This document shows positions 1-9,644 of a DNA stretch of 43,203 nt, piece after piece. The number at the start of each line of letters is the position of its first letter. The first letter of the stretch is position 1. This DNA is from Chloroflexota bacterium. GTDB lineage: Bacteria; Chloroflexota; UBA11872. The notes below the pieces were generated by a model. The model searched no databases. It saw nothing but the letters and a program-made list of their open reading frames with translations, and was not told where the DNA came from. A program made the translations under genes and the position numbers. Location of the stretch: NCBI GenBank assembly GCA_026707285.1, contig JAPOXD010000017.1, positions 1-43,203 of the forward strand, given 5' to 3'.

Positions 1-47
1 CCCGCTGCTTCCCCACGGACGATCCGAGGGGACTTGCAACATACAAG

Positions 48-68
48 GGGCGGGTTTCAAACCCGCCC
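48..68. repeat. Palindromic intergenic repeat (GGGCGGGTTT / AAACCCGCCC)
   Basis: Two perfect 10-base arms, GGGCGGGTTT and AAACCCGCCC, flank a single C, just beyond the 3' end of the acyltransferase gene. A second element with the same outer arms but a different core lies at 34799-34818. Both are preceded by a G-rich AGGGG/AAGGGG start and sit between genes, so they look like members of one dispersed palindromic family. On the minus strand this hairpin could also act as a terminator for the acyltransferase. Confidence 0.6.
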
Positions 69-98
69 GTCCGGCCCTCGGTTTGCACTAATCGGCCG

Positions 99-1064
99 CT
101 ACGGAACTCGCGCCGCTTGCCACACCGGGTGCAGGGCGTACCAGCTGCGGTAGCCGTAGCCGATCATCTCCGTCAGCACATCCGCCATGCGCTGCACGCC
201 TTCCTGCAGGCCGTCGTTCGAGCGGTCGAGGTCGCGCAGGTGGATGGCGCGTCCGAAGTAGCCCTGGACGCGGCCATCGGGCAAGCGCCGGGTGAAGGCG
301 GGCATCAGCGGCGCGCCGCTCATGATGGCGAGCAGCGCCGGACCCTTGGGGAGGATGGCTGTCTCGCCGCACAACTGCACGGGCACGCCGTCGCCGATGA
401 TCACGCGGTCCGCGGCCAGCCCAACCGCCTCGTTGCGGCGCAGCGCGCGCAGCAAGGGGCGGGCGGCCTCGCGCTCGTCGTGCACCTCGATCTTCGCCTG
501 TCGTCGGATCATCGCGAAGACGCGCCCCAGCCAGTGCGGACGCAGCCGTTCGCCGGCGGATGAGATGGGGGCGTGTCGCCGTCGCAGCTCGCGGGCGGCG
601 ATCTCAAAGCTCGCGGCGTGCATGCTCACGATAATCGCGCCCCGGCCCGCATCGAGCGCCGCCGCCAGTTCCGACGAATCGATCTCGACCCGGCGGTGGC
701 GGCGCCACCAATCGGGCCAGATCATCGTGAAGTACTCCACCAGGTAGCGGCCGTAGCTGGCATAGACGTCCCCGGCCGCGGCGTGCACGTCTTGCGCCGA
801 AGCCGATGGACCCATGGCCACGGACAGGTTGGCGCGCAGTTGGCGCGAGCGGCGCCCGCCGCGGGCATACACGCGGCGTCCCAGCCAGGCGGCAACCGCG
901 TCGACCAGGCGCGCGGGCAGGATTGCTACGAGCAAGGTGACCGCGAGCAGGAGCGCCGTCGCCGAATAGGACACCACCGTCCCGATCAGCTCCACGGCTT
1001 GAGCGAGGACGTTGCGACTGATGATCGCCAGATTCCGCTGCGGAGACTGTTCCGGCACTACCAA
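99..1064 (-). CDS. LpxL/HtrB-like lysophospholipid acyltransferase
   Basis: The 321-residue protein resembles the LpxL/HtrB/PatA family of membrane-bound acyltransferases, which move a fatty acyl chain onto a lipid A precursor, phosphatidylinositol mannoside or related glycolipid. A hydrophobic segment near residues 33-50 would anchor it to the cytoplasmic membrane. The catalytic HxxxxE motif is H149-A-A-S-F-E154, preceded by the usual hydrophobic strand (GAIIVSM). The C-terminal WYALHPVW matches the family's conserved tryptophan-rich end. Length is normal. The listed start is TTG at 1062-1064; an in-frame GTG two codons later (1056-1058) is equally plausible. It is transcribed divergently from the cytochrome lipoprotein gene at 1226, and the 161 bases between them should hold both promoters. 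The acceptor lipid cannot be told from the sequence. Confidence 0.85.
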   Translation of the reverse strand: MVVPEQSPQRNLAIISRNVLAQAVELIGTVVSYSATALLLAVTLLVAILPARLVDAVAAWLGRRVYARGGRRSRQLRANLSVAMGPSASAQDVHAAAGDVYASYGRYLVEYFTMIWPDWWRRHRRVEIDSSELAAALDAGRGAIIVSMHAASFEIAARELRRRHAPISSAGERLRPHWLGRVFAMIRRQAKIEVHDEREAARPLLRALRRNEAVGLAADRVIIGDGVPVQLCGETAILPKGPALLAIMSGAPLMPAFTRRLPDGRVQGYFGRAIHLRDLDRSNDGLQEGVQRMADVLTEMIGYGYRSWYALHPVWQAARVP

Positions 1065-1225
1065 AACGACCTCTGCGGCCTGCTGTCGGCACCTACCTAC
1101 GGCAACGGCAGAATTTACCAGTCCCGCGCGATACTCTCTCGCCTATGCGCCGCGCGACGAGATTGCAGGACACGTTCGCATGGCCCCGAGCACGGTTTCC
1201 TGAATGCCGGTGACTCGCGCGCCAT

Positions 1226-2299
1226 GTGAACCGACGCGTGCGTAGATTCGACCGTGGTCGCCGGGGCGCACCCAAGTGCCAATCGATTGGTCCGCTGAGC
1301 AGCTCCCGGATAGCGGGCCTGGTGGTCGCGTTCGGCTTCCTGTGCCTGGCGTGCGGAGAGTCCCCAGCGCCGCCCGCGGCGGCCACGCCACCGGCCTCGC
1401 CTCCCACATCGGCACCCACGACCGCGCCAACGCCGACGACCGTGGCCAGGCTCGCGCCGACTGCCACGGTCGAGCCCGAGCCAACGCCAACCTCAACGCC
1501 CGTGCCCACGCCGACGCCCACGCCGACCGCAGAGCCCACGCCATCGCCAGCACCCACGGCGACGCCCGCGCCGACGCCAGCGCCCACGCCCACGCCGCTG
1601 GCCACTCCAACGCCCACGCCGGAACCAACGGCGACCCCGGAACCCACCGCGACACCGCAGCCCAGCCCGACCGCCGGGCCGACCCCTACGCCGGAGCCCA
1701 CGCCAACTCCGGAACCGACCCCAACTCCGCTACCCACTCCCACGCCAACTGCAACCCCCGTGCCAACTCCTACACCGGAACCGACGCCCACGCCGACCCC
1801 GCAACCGACGCCCACGCCGACCCCGCAACCGACGCCCACGCCGGAACCAACTCCCACGCCCACGCCGGAACCGACGCCGACTCCAACACCGGCACCCACG
1901 CCAACTTCCTCGCCGACGCCAACACCAACGCCCACACCAACCCCTACGCCGCAACCAACGCCCACGCCCACACCGGAGCCCACGCCCACGCCCACCGTGG
2001 CGGCGCCTGATCCGGCCTTGGGGGCTTCGCTCGTCCGCGCCATTGGCTGCGAGGCATGCCACAGCAGCGACGGGACCGACGGCATCGGGCCCACGTGGCA
2101 GGGTGTTTACCTCAGCCGCATTACGCTGGACGACGGCTCAACGGTCGTCGCTGACGACGCCTATTTGCTGCGCGCGATCGTGGACCCAAACGCGGAGGTC
2201 GTCGAGGGATACGAAGCGGGCCTGATGCAGGCCGATCTCGACACACTGCTCTCCCGGGAAGAGCTGCTCGCGATCGTGGCCTATATCAAGTCGCTCTAG
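1226..2299 (+). CDS. Cytochrome c lipoprotein with long Pro-Thr stalk
   Basis: The 357-residue protein starts at GTG with a basic N terminus and a hydrophobic segment ending in the lipobox L-A-C-G, so it should be a secreted, lipid-anchored protein. About 200 residues of Pro/Thr-rich sequence (PTPTPEPT-like units) follow and would form an extended stalk. The last ~90 residues are a mono-haem class I cytochrome c domain: haem motif CEACH at 275-279, the GIGPTW segment after it, and a likely axial Met at 334 (GLMQ). The domain resembles the cytochrome fused to subunit II of some terminal oxidases, with its [12 protein letters not shown] and [10 protein letters not shown] segments, but no copper domain is present. 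It probably carries electrons at the outer face of the membrane. Two smaller cytochrome lipoproteins of similar design lie at 4576-5133 and 5931-6497. Confidence 0.85.
   Translation: MNRRVRRFDRGRRGAPKCQSIGPLSSSRIAGLVVAFGFLCLACGESPAPPAAATPPASPPTSAPTTAPTPTTVARLAPTATVEPEPTPTSTPVPTPTPTPTAEPTPSPAPTATPAPTPAPTPTPLATPTPTPEPTATPEPTATPQPSPTAGPTPTPEPTPTPEPTPTPLPTPTPTATPVPTPTPEPTPTPTPQPTPTPTPQPTPTPEPTPTPTPEPTPTPTPAPTPTSSPTPTPTPTPTPTPQPTPTPTPEPTPTPTVAAPDPALGASLVRAIGCEACHSSDGTDGIGPTWQGVYLSRITLDDGSTVVADDAYLLRAIVDPNAEVVEGYEAGLMQADLDTLLSREELLAIVAYIKSL
1483..2000 (+). repeat. Low-complexity Pro-Thr coding repeat
   Basis: This is an imperfect tandem array of ACGCC/CCAAC/GAACC-like hexamers that encodes the Pro-Thr stalk of the cytochrome lipoprotein. 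The repeat gives long artefactual open frames on both strands, for example Gly-Val repeats on the minus strand. A similar array on the minus strand (about 3890-4420) encodes the stalk of the first redoxin. Such tracts tend to change length by slippage or recombination, so stalk length may vary between strains. Confidence 0.8.
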
Positions 2300-2310
2300 C
2301 CGCGGGCCGC

Positions 2311-3375
2311 CTACGCGTCGCTGATCGGCAGCGTGATGCGGGCGTTGCCGGCGTGTTGCGAATGCAGCGCGGCCAGAAGCACTTCCACGACCTGGCGCGA
2401 TGTCCGACCGTCCATCGAAGGCCGTCCGCCGTGATGGATCAACTGCACCATCTCGTCGACGCAACCGGCGATATGGCCCAGGGTGAACTGGGGTCGGGGA
2501 AGGTTGCGCTGCTTGAAGTCGACGCCGTTCTTGACGACGACGTTTGCGTTGCCCGAGTCGTCCACACGCGCGATCCCGGCGGTTCCGAGGACCTCCAGCG
2601 AGAATACCTGCGGCATGGTCTTGCACATGTTCCAAAAGGCGCGCACGCCGTTGTCGAACTCGACGACGACCGACATGGCGGGGTCGGTGTCGGGGTCGTG
2701 CCCGCCGTCGCTGGAATAGCGCGGGGGGTAGTTCTCGAACCCGGCTTCGGCGATTGCGTAGACGGCGGTGGGCGTGCCGCCGGCGAACCAAAGGATGGTG
2801 TCGAACATGTGGGTGCCGTTGCGGAACAGCATCGCCCGCGGGCCGCCCTGGTTGGCCACGATCCGCTGCACCTCGCCGATTTCGCCGGACGCGATCACCT
2901 CCGCCACCTGCACCCAAGGGAACATCCAGCGCCGGGTGTGATCCACCAGCATGGGGACGCCCGCGGCTTCGACGGCGGCGATCATGCGATCGGCGTCGGC
3001 CAGCGTCGAGGCGATGGGCTTCTCGCAGACGATCCCGCGCACGCCGGCGTCGACCGCGTCGACGACGATCTGCGCGTGCCGGTCGTCGGGCGTCGCCACG
3101 CTGATCACGTCCAACTGCTCGCGGTCGAGCATCTCGCGGTAGTCCGTGTAGCCGCGCACATCGGGCAGCACGTCGCCCCAGGTGCGGTGAAAGTCGTCCA
3201 GCTTCTCGGGCACGATGTCGCACACGGCCACGGGTTCGGTGCCGGCGACATGGTGATAGGCGCCGACGTGGGAATGCGGCATCTCGAAGCCGGTGCCCGG
3301 TCCCGGCCCCGGCGCGGGGCGATTGGCCCCGATGCCGGTCAGGCCGACCACGCCGGCCCGCAGCGGATTATTCAT
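2311..3375 (-). CDS. Gfo/Idh/MocA family oxidoreductase
   Basis: The 354-residue protein belongs to the NAD(P)-dependent Gfo/Idh/MocA family, which acts mostly on sugars, inositols and their derivatives. The N terminus holds the Rossmann nucleotide-binding region (AGVVGLTGIG), here with a Gly/Pro-rich insertion before the MPHSHVGAY segment. The family's EKP motif is present as C-EKP-IAS, and DHTRR follows in the place of the substrate-domain entry. The C-terminal half is the usual alpha/beta domain. The start is ATG at 3373-3375. Its 3' end lies 11 bases from the 3' end of the cytochrome gene on the other strand. It is downstream of the first selenoredoxin in the same direction with a 75-base gap, so co-transcription is possible, but no functional link is evident. 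The substrate is unknown. Confidence 0.85.
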   Translation of the reverse strand: MNNPLRAGVVGLTGIGANRPAPGPGPGTGFEMPHSHVGAYHHVAGTEPVAVCDIVPEKLDDFHRTWGDVLPDVRGYTDYREMLDREQLDVISVATPDDRHAQIVVDAVDAGVRGIVCEKPIASTLADADRMIAAVEAAGVPMLVDHTRRWMFPWVQVAEVIASGEIGEVQRIVANQGGPRAMLFRNGTHMFDTILWFAGGTPTAVYAIAEAGFENYPPRYSSDGGHDPDTDPAMSVVVEFDNGVRAFWNMCKTMPQVFSLEVLGTAGIARVDDSGNANVVVKNGVDFKQRNLPRPQFTLGHIAGCVDEMVQLIHHGGRPSMDGRTSRQVVEVLLAALHSQHAGNARITLPISDA

Positions 3376-3450
3376 GGAAAGTTCCGTCGATGAGGCCAGC
3401 GGCGATTGTAGGCGTGTGTCCCGCGGCGTGCACCGAGCCGCGATGCTCCC

Positions 3451-4551
3451 CTACAGCGCGTCAATGGCCGCCAGGATGTCGGCGGATGTGATCAAGTCGT
3501 AGACGCCGCTGTAGATCGACTTCCAGGCCACGTTCCCGTCGAGATCGACCACGAACACCGACCCCGTGGCGAGACCGTCGCCGAAGTGATTGAACACGCC
3601 GTAGGCCCTGGGCACGTCACCCTCGGTGTTGTAGAGCACCGGGAACTCGATCCCGATCTGCGAAATGATGCCGGCGGTGTCTTCCAGCGAGTCGGTGCTG
3701 ATAGCCAGGACCTCCACGCCGCGCGATTGGAACTCCTGGTAGTTGTTCTGCAGCTCCACGAGCTGCGTACGGCAAGCCGTTCACCAGAAGGCGCGGTAGA
3801 AGACCACCACCACCGGCTGCTGCCCCTGGAATGAACTCAGGGTGTACTGCGGCCCCTGGGCGCTCGGCAGCGAGAATTCGACGGCGGCCGGCCTGGCCGG
3901 CGCTTGGGGCGGTGTCGGCGTCGGGGTTGGTTCTGGTGTCGGCGTAGGCGTGGGTTCGGGCGCCGGCGTCGGCGTCGGTTCCGGTGTTGGCGTGGGTTGG
4001 GGCACGGGCGTGGGTGTTGGCTCCGGAGTTGGCGTCGGCTGTGGAGCGGGAGTGGGCGTCGGCTGCGGCGTTGGCGTGGGCTGCGGTGCCGGCGTGGGAG
4101 TCGGCTGCGGCGTGGGCGTCGGTTGAGGAGCCGGAGTCGGTGTCGGCGCGGCTGCCGTCGTGGGCGTGGGTTGTGGCGTCGACGTTGGGACGGGCGCCGG
4201 CGTCGGAGTCGGCGCAGGAGTGGACGTGGGTGCGGGGACAGGCGTTGCGGTTGGCGCGGGGACGGCTGTGGGCGTAGGCGCCGCAGCGACGGCTACCGGA
4301 GTCGGTGCGGGAGTAGCGGTGGGCGTCGGCGGGCTGGTGGGTGTGGACGCGGGTGGCGGCGGCGCAGGAGTGTCCGTTGGCGCCGGCGGCGGAGTTGCGG
4401 TTGCCGTGGGTGCCACCTCGGCAGAGGGCTCAGCGGGCTCGGCGGCTTCGCCGCACGCAGCCAGGACGACCGCCAACGCAACGACCGCGATGATCCCGAC
4501 GCGCACCCAGGCTCTCCCTAAGAGTCTCTCTTCAGATTCTACGTCGGGCAC
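3451..4551 (-). CDS. Predicted selenocysteine redoxin lipoprotein, copy 1 (UGA at codon 257)
   Basis: I read this as one 366-residue gene through an in-frame UGA at 3781-3783. The N terminus has a hydrophobic signal ending in lipobox LAACG, then about 175 residues of Pro/Thr/Ala stalk, then an AhpC/TSA-type thioredoxin fold. The fold runs [26 protein letters not shown], then [40 protein letters not shown]. In this family FYRxxW is followed by C-P-x-C-R-x-Q-L, so UGA sits exactly on the first Cys, giving U-T-A-C. The 109 residues after it are about 80% identical to copy 2. Reading through is inferred from conservation; a pseudogene is the alternative, but the same UGA in a diverged paralogue argues against that. 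The likely role is an envelope thiol/selenol peroxidase or reductase. The start is GTG at 4549-4551; an in-frame GTG at 4504-4506, preceded by AGGGAG, may be the real one. The upstream cytochrome gene ends 24 bases away. Confidence 0.85.
3750..3766 (-). promoter_or_regulatory. Candidate bacterial SECIS hairpin, copy 1
   Basis: On the mRNA (minus strand) a perfect 7-base-pair stem, GCAGCUC / GAGCUGC, closes a GUG loop. The stem begins 14 nucleotides after the UGA, putting the loop G 21 nucleotides after it. Bacterial SECIS elements are small stem-loops inside the coding region just after the UGA, with a loop guanosine roughly 16-37 nucleotides downstream that SelB contacts, so position and loop fit. 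The stem also encodes Q-L-V-E-L-Q, a segment common in ordinary redoxins, so the hairpin alone is weak evidence. A second small stem, ACGGC-TT-GCCGU, lies directly after the UGA in this copy only. Confidence 0.5.
3890..4420 (-). repeat. Low-complexity Pro-Thr coding repeat of redoxin copy 1
   Basis: An imperfect array of short GC-rich units encodes about 175 residues of [16 protein letters not shown]-like stalk. The paralogue at 5186-5923 has only about 55 such residues, so the two copies differ mainly by expansion or contraction of this array. On the plus strand the array reads as spurious Gly-Val or Arg-rich frames. Confidence 0.8.
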
Positions 4552-4575
4552 ATGGCCACGGTTTGCCGTGGCTGG

Positions 4576-5133
4576 CTAGCAACTACCCTTCCTGATGAGC
4601 ACGATGAGGTGACCAATCTCCTCCTCCGTCAGGTCGGAGAACTTCGGCATGCCGTTGCCACCCTCGGCAAGCTGCGAGCGAATGCGGTCCTCCGGCAGGT
4701 CGTCTGAACTTCGGCAGGCAAGCGGCGGTCCGATGCCGCCGCTCAGATCTTCGCCGTGACAGACGGTGCAGCCCTTGGCGATGAAGAGTTGATGACCGGG
4801 GGAAAGATCCTCGCGCGGGGGCGGAGTCGGCGTGGGGGTCGGCGTACCGATTGGGGTCGGCGTCGGAGTTGGGGGAGGTGTGGGAGGTGGCGGGGTGGGC
4901 ACGTCGTCCGCCGGACGGGGGGACGGCGACGGCTCAAGGGGAGGGGCGGTCCGCCCCGCTGGGACCATGGCCAGCGAGTGGGCGATGACGGGGGTCGGTT
5001 CCGGCGTGGGCACAAGGAGTGAAAGGCGGCTCGATTCGCCGCACGCCACGATGCCAACGAGGATCACGCCGCTCAGAATTACGCAAAGGGCGCGCCCGAG
5101 GCGTGCGGCTCGGCGAGACTCCGTGACTTTCAC
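4576..5133 (-). CDS. Small cytochrome c lipoprotein, copy 1
   Basis: The 185-residue protein begins at GTG with MKVTESRRAARLGRA, a basic N region, then a hydrophobic core ending in lipobox IVACG. A Pro/Thr-rich spacer of about 75 residues leads to a small mono-haem cytochrome c domain. The haem motif is CTVCH at 122-126, followed by GEDLSGGIGPPLA, and the likely axial Met is in GNGMPKF (Met162). The C-terminal helix LTEEEIGHLIVLI is typical of class I cytochromes. The protein ends in Cys, which the paralogue lacks. It lies 24 bases upstream of selenoredoxin copy 1 and 52 bases downstream of copy 2 and is probably in one operon with both. I infer that it exchanges electrons with the redoxin at the membrane surface; no assay or known pair supports this. 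Confidence 0.85.
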   Translation of the reverse strand: MKVTESRRAARLGRALCVILSGVILVGIVACGESSRLSLLVPTPEPTPVIAHSLAMVPAGRTAPPLEPSPSPRPADDVPTPPPPTPPPTPTPTPIGTPTPTPTPPPREDLSPGHQLFIAKGCTVCHGEDLSGGIGPPLACRSSDDLPEDRIRSQLAEGGNGMPKFSDLTEEEIGHLIVLIRKGSC

Positions 5134-5185
5134 CTACGTGCGCCGCTCCGCTGAGCCGAGCGGCTCGGATTGCGCCGTCGTTGCG

Positions 5186-5923
5186 CTACAACTCGTCGAT
5201 GGCCGCCAGGATGTCGGCCGACGTAATCAGGTCGTGAATGCCGCTGTAGATCGACTTCCAGGCCAGGTTTCCATCGAGATCGACCAGGAACGCTGACCCC
5301 GTGGCGAGCCCGTCGCCGTAGAGATTGAAGATGCCGTATTCCCGCGGGACGTTGCCCTCGGTGTTGTAGAGCACCGGGAATTGGAGTCCGATCCGCTCCA
5401 CGATGCCGGCGGTGTCTTCGAGCGAGTCCGTGCTGATGGCGAGGACTTCAACGCCCCGCGATTCAAACTCCTGGTAGTGCTTCTGCAGCTCCACGAGCTG
5501 GGTGCGGCAGGTCCCTCACCAGAAGGCGCGGTAGAAGACCACCACCACCGGCTGTTGCCCCGCGAACGAGCTCAGGGTGTATTGCGGACCCTGGGCGCTC
5601 GGCAGCGAGAAGTCGACGGCGGCCGCCCGTGCCGGGGCCGGCGGCGGGGTCGGCGTAGCGGCTGGCTGTGGCGCCTGCGTGGCAGTCGGTTGCGGCGTTG
5701 GTGCGGGTGGAGGCGCGGGAGTGTCCGTTGCCGTGGGCGGCACGGGGGCCTCGGTCGCCGTGGGCGCGGCTTCAGCCACGGGCGCCGCCGGAGCAGCAGT
5801 GTCACCGCACGCGGCCAGAACGACCGCCAGCGCGATGACCGCGACGATTCCGGCTCGCACGTAAACGCTCTCCGAGGGGCTCCCCTCAGATTCTACGCGG
5901 AGCGCGCGGCTGCGCGTAGTCAT
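5186..5923 (-). CDS. Predicted selenocysteine redoxin lipoprotein, copy 2 (UGA at codon 136)
   Basis: This is a 245-residue paralogue of the gene at 3451-4551, also read through an in-frame UGA (5516-5518). The signal ends in lipobox LAACG, a short Pro/Ala/Thr spacer follows, then the AhpC/TSA-type fold: [71 protein letters not shown] replaces the first Cys and the second Cys is kept (U-G-T-C). The two residues between U and C differ from copy 1 while the flanks are conserved, as expected for two functional genes. No good ribosome site or start codon precedes the downstream part, so it is unlikely to be a separate gene. The start is ATG at 5921-5923, 7 bases after the upstream cytochrome gene. 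GTG at 5858-5860 is an alternative; both copies share TAGAATCTGA upstream of that internal GTG. Confidence 0.85.
5486..5500 (-). promoter_or_regulatory. Candidate bacterial SECIS hairpin, copy 2
   Basis: The mRNA can form a 6-base-pair stem CAGCUC / GAGCUG with a GUG loop, starting 15 nucleotides after the UGA. The loop G is again 21 nucleotides after the UGA, exactly as in copy 1. Copy 1 has one extra pair at the base. The short sequence between UGA and stem differs between copies while stem, loop and spacing are kept, although protein conservation (QLVELQ) could explain that. Confidence 0.5.
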
Positions 5924-5930
5924 GTTGACC

Positions 5931-6497
5931 TCAGGAACTGCGAATAAACTCGATGAGCTGAACGATTTGCTCTTCGGTCAAGTCGGGAAACGGCGGCATG
6001 CCATTTCCACCCTCGCCGAGCTGCTGGCGAATGCGCTCCTCGGTCAGATCGTCAACCGTCCGACTTGCGAGCGCCGGCCCGATGCCGCCGCTCAGGTCTT
6101 CGGCGTGACAGACCGTGCAGCCGTTGGCGATGAAGAGTTGATGGCCGGGGGGCAGGTCGCTGGGCGGCGGCTCCGCCGGAGGCGGCGGGGGCGTCACACC
6201 CCCGTCCACGGCCGGTGTCGGCGTCTCGATCACGATGGGCGTAGGCGCCGGCAGGGTGATCACCGCCTCTGGCGTCCGCGGGGGCGGCGCCGGGGCCAGG
6301 TTGGGCGCGGTCCGTCCCGCCGGGACCATGGCCAGCAGTTGGGCGACGGCCGGGGTCGGCTCAGGGGTTGGCGCCAGGTCGGAGAAGCGGCTCGACTCGC
6401 CGCAGGCCGCCAGGGCGGCGGTGAGCAAAACGCCGCCCAGAAACGCGCAAATGGCGCGCCCGAGGCGCGCGGTTCGTCGGGACCCGGTGACCTGCAT
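5931..6497 (-). CDS. Small cytochrome c lipoprotein, copy 2
   Basis: The 188-residue paralogue of the protein at 4576-5133 has the same plan: basic N terminus (MQVTGSRRTARLGRA), lipobox LAACG, Pro-rich spacer, and a mono-haem cytochrome c domain with CTVCH at 127-131 and axial Met167 in GNGMPPF. I chose ATG at 6495-6497 because it aligns with the start of the paralogue; the frame stays open to 6551. The spacer segment PTPEPTP...MVPAGRTAP is conserved between copies, so part of the linker may have a specific role. It is the first gene of the duplicated cassette and its stop is 7 bases before selenoredoxin copy 2. The acetyl-CoA synthetase gene ends about 85 bases upstream in the same direction. 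Confidence 0.85.
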   Translation of the reverse strand: MQVTGSRRTARLGRAICAFLGGVLLTAALAACGESSRFSDLAPTPEPTPAVAQLLAMVPAGRTAPNLAPAPPPRTPEAVITLPAPTPIVIETPTPAVDGGVTPPPPPAEPPPSDLPPGHQLFIANGCTVCHAEDLSGGIGPALASRTVDDLTEERIRQQLGEGGNGMPPFPDLTEEQIVQLIEFIRSS

Positions 6498-6583
6498 AGA
6501 CGTGCGCTGCTCCGATAAACGGCGCCGCTCCAGTCGCGGCGCCGGCGCCATGGTATTACGTCGGGCGGATTGGTTCAGCGGCG

Positions 6584-8581
<1,998 letters not shown>

Positions 8582-8723
8582 ACGTCGTGCCGCCGTGATG
8601 GAGAGGCGCCGACAAGAGGCTAGGAGCGCCGCCGAAAGCCTGTCAACCGCTTGCGGTGTCGCGCGCCGTGCTCCTGTCGGGCATCATCGGGCTTACACCA
8701 ACTGGCAATGCCTGAAGGCTGGA

Positions 8724-9644
8724 ATGGCGCACCGTTTCGTCGACGAGGAGCACGCACTCGCGCTCGAGGATCGCAGCGGGCGGCTGCACGAGCTGTTGGC
8801 GCCCGGGGCGCGGTTCGAGCGCATCGCCAGCGGTCTTGGCTTCACCGAGGGACCGGTCTGGCGCGGCGATCATCTGCTCTTCAGCGATATCCCGAACGAC
8901 CGCATCTGCCGCTGGCGCGAGTTGCCCGAGGGCCCCGAGCTCACCACGTTTCGCGCGGGCAGCGGCTCGACCAACGGACTGACCCTGGACCGCGACGGCA
9001 ATGTCCTGGCCTGCGCCCACACCGCGCGGGCGGTGCTGCGGTTCGACGCCAACGCGCAGCCGGATCCCATCGCCGCCTACTTCGAGGGACGGCGGCTCAA
9101 CAGCCCCAACGACCTCGTCGTTCGCCGCAACGGCGACATCTACTTCACCGATCCGCCCTACGGCATCGACCCGCTGGGTCCCGACGTCAAGGAGCAGCCG
9201 GTGAACGGCGTCTACCGGCTTTCGCCGGACGGCTCGCTGGCGCTGGCGACCGATCGGTTCGTGCGGCCGAACGGTCTGGCGTTCTCGCCCGATGAATCCG
9301 TGCTCTACGTCGGCGATTCGGGCGGACCGCGCGATGTGTGGGCATTCGACGTGGCGCACGACGGGTCGCTGACGAACCCGTGTCAGTTCGTGGACATGGA
9401 CGCGCATCCGGCGCCGAACAATCCGGACGGCATGAAGTGCGATATGGAGGGCCGGCTCTGGAGCACGGGTCCGGGCGGCGTCTGGGTGGTCGAGCCGGAT
9501 GGCGACGTGCTCGGAGTGATCGTCACTCCCGCCCGGCCATCGAACCTGGCCTGGGGCGGGTCCGGGTGGAGCACGCTGTTCGTGACGGCGCAAACTTCCG
9601 TCTATCGCATCGAGACGGCGGTTCGCGGCCGGTCGGTGCCCTAA
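8724..9644 (+). CDS. SMP-30/gluconolactonase family protein
   Basis: The 306-residue six-bladed beta-propeller protein belongs to the SMP-30/gluconolactonase/LRE family, metal-dependent hydrolases of sugar lactones and related esters. Expected metal ligands are visible in order: the Glu of GFTEGPVW, the Asn of LNSPNDLV and the Asp of VLYVGDSGG. I start it at ATG 8724 (MAHRFVDEEHALALE) because the frame upstream overlaps the divergent acetyl-CoA synthetase gene and shows no family similarity. No signal peptide is seen, so it is probably cytoplasmic. It is followed at 57 bases by the moaD-like gene. Whether it supplies a substrate to the aldehyde oxidoreductase is unknown. Confidence 0.85.
   Translation: MAHRFVDEEHALALEDRSGRLHELLAPGARFERIASGLGFTEGPVWRGDHLLFSDIPNDRICRWRELPEGPELTTFRAGSGSTNGLTLDRDGNVLACAHTARAVLRFDANAQPDPIAAYFEGRRLNSPNDLVVRRNGDIYFTDPPYGIDPLGPDVKEQPVNGVYRLSPDGSLALATDRFVRPNGLAFSPDESVLYVGDSGGPRDVWAFDVAHDGSLTNPCQFVDMDAHPAPNNPDGMKCDMEGRLWSTGPGGVWVVEPDGDVLGVIVTPARPSNLAWGGSGWSTLFVTAQTSVYRIETAVRGRSVP

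Larger units (their letters stand above)
3451..6497 (-). other. Tandem duplication: cytochrome c - selenoredoxin cassette, two copies
   Basis: Reading along the minus strand the order is cytochrome (6497-5931), redoxin (5923-5186), cytochrome (5133-4576), redoxin (4551-3451). The two cassettes are homologous along their coding length, with clear divergence (about 20% of residues in the redoxin C-terminal part) and very different stalk lengths. That means an old duplication kept by selection. Gaps are 7, 52 and 24 bases, consistent with one transcript. Confidence 0.85.

Noticed and set aside
1093-2094. Long minus-strand frame rich in Gly-Val repeats
   Set aside because: It is the antisense shadow of the Pro-Thr stalk repeat of the cytochrome lipoprotein; no start signal or real domain. 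The same applies to plus-strand Gly-Val frames at 3842-4580.
3451-3759. Treating the redoxin C-terminal half as a separate gene starting at the GTG after the UGA
   Set aside because: There is no ribosome site, the start would lie inside the active-site helix, and both paralogues continue the same fold in frame across the UGA.
3781-3783. UGA read as tryptophan (altered genetic code)
   Set aside because: UGA is the natural stop of several intact genes here (clpC, comF, ABC ATPase, antitoxin, Doc), and Trp at the redox Cys would make no functional sense.
1480-4420. CRISPR array in the GC-rich tandem repeats
   Set aside because: The repeats are short, irregular hexamer-like coding units without fixed spacers, and no cas genes are present.
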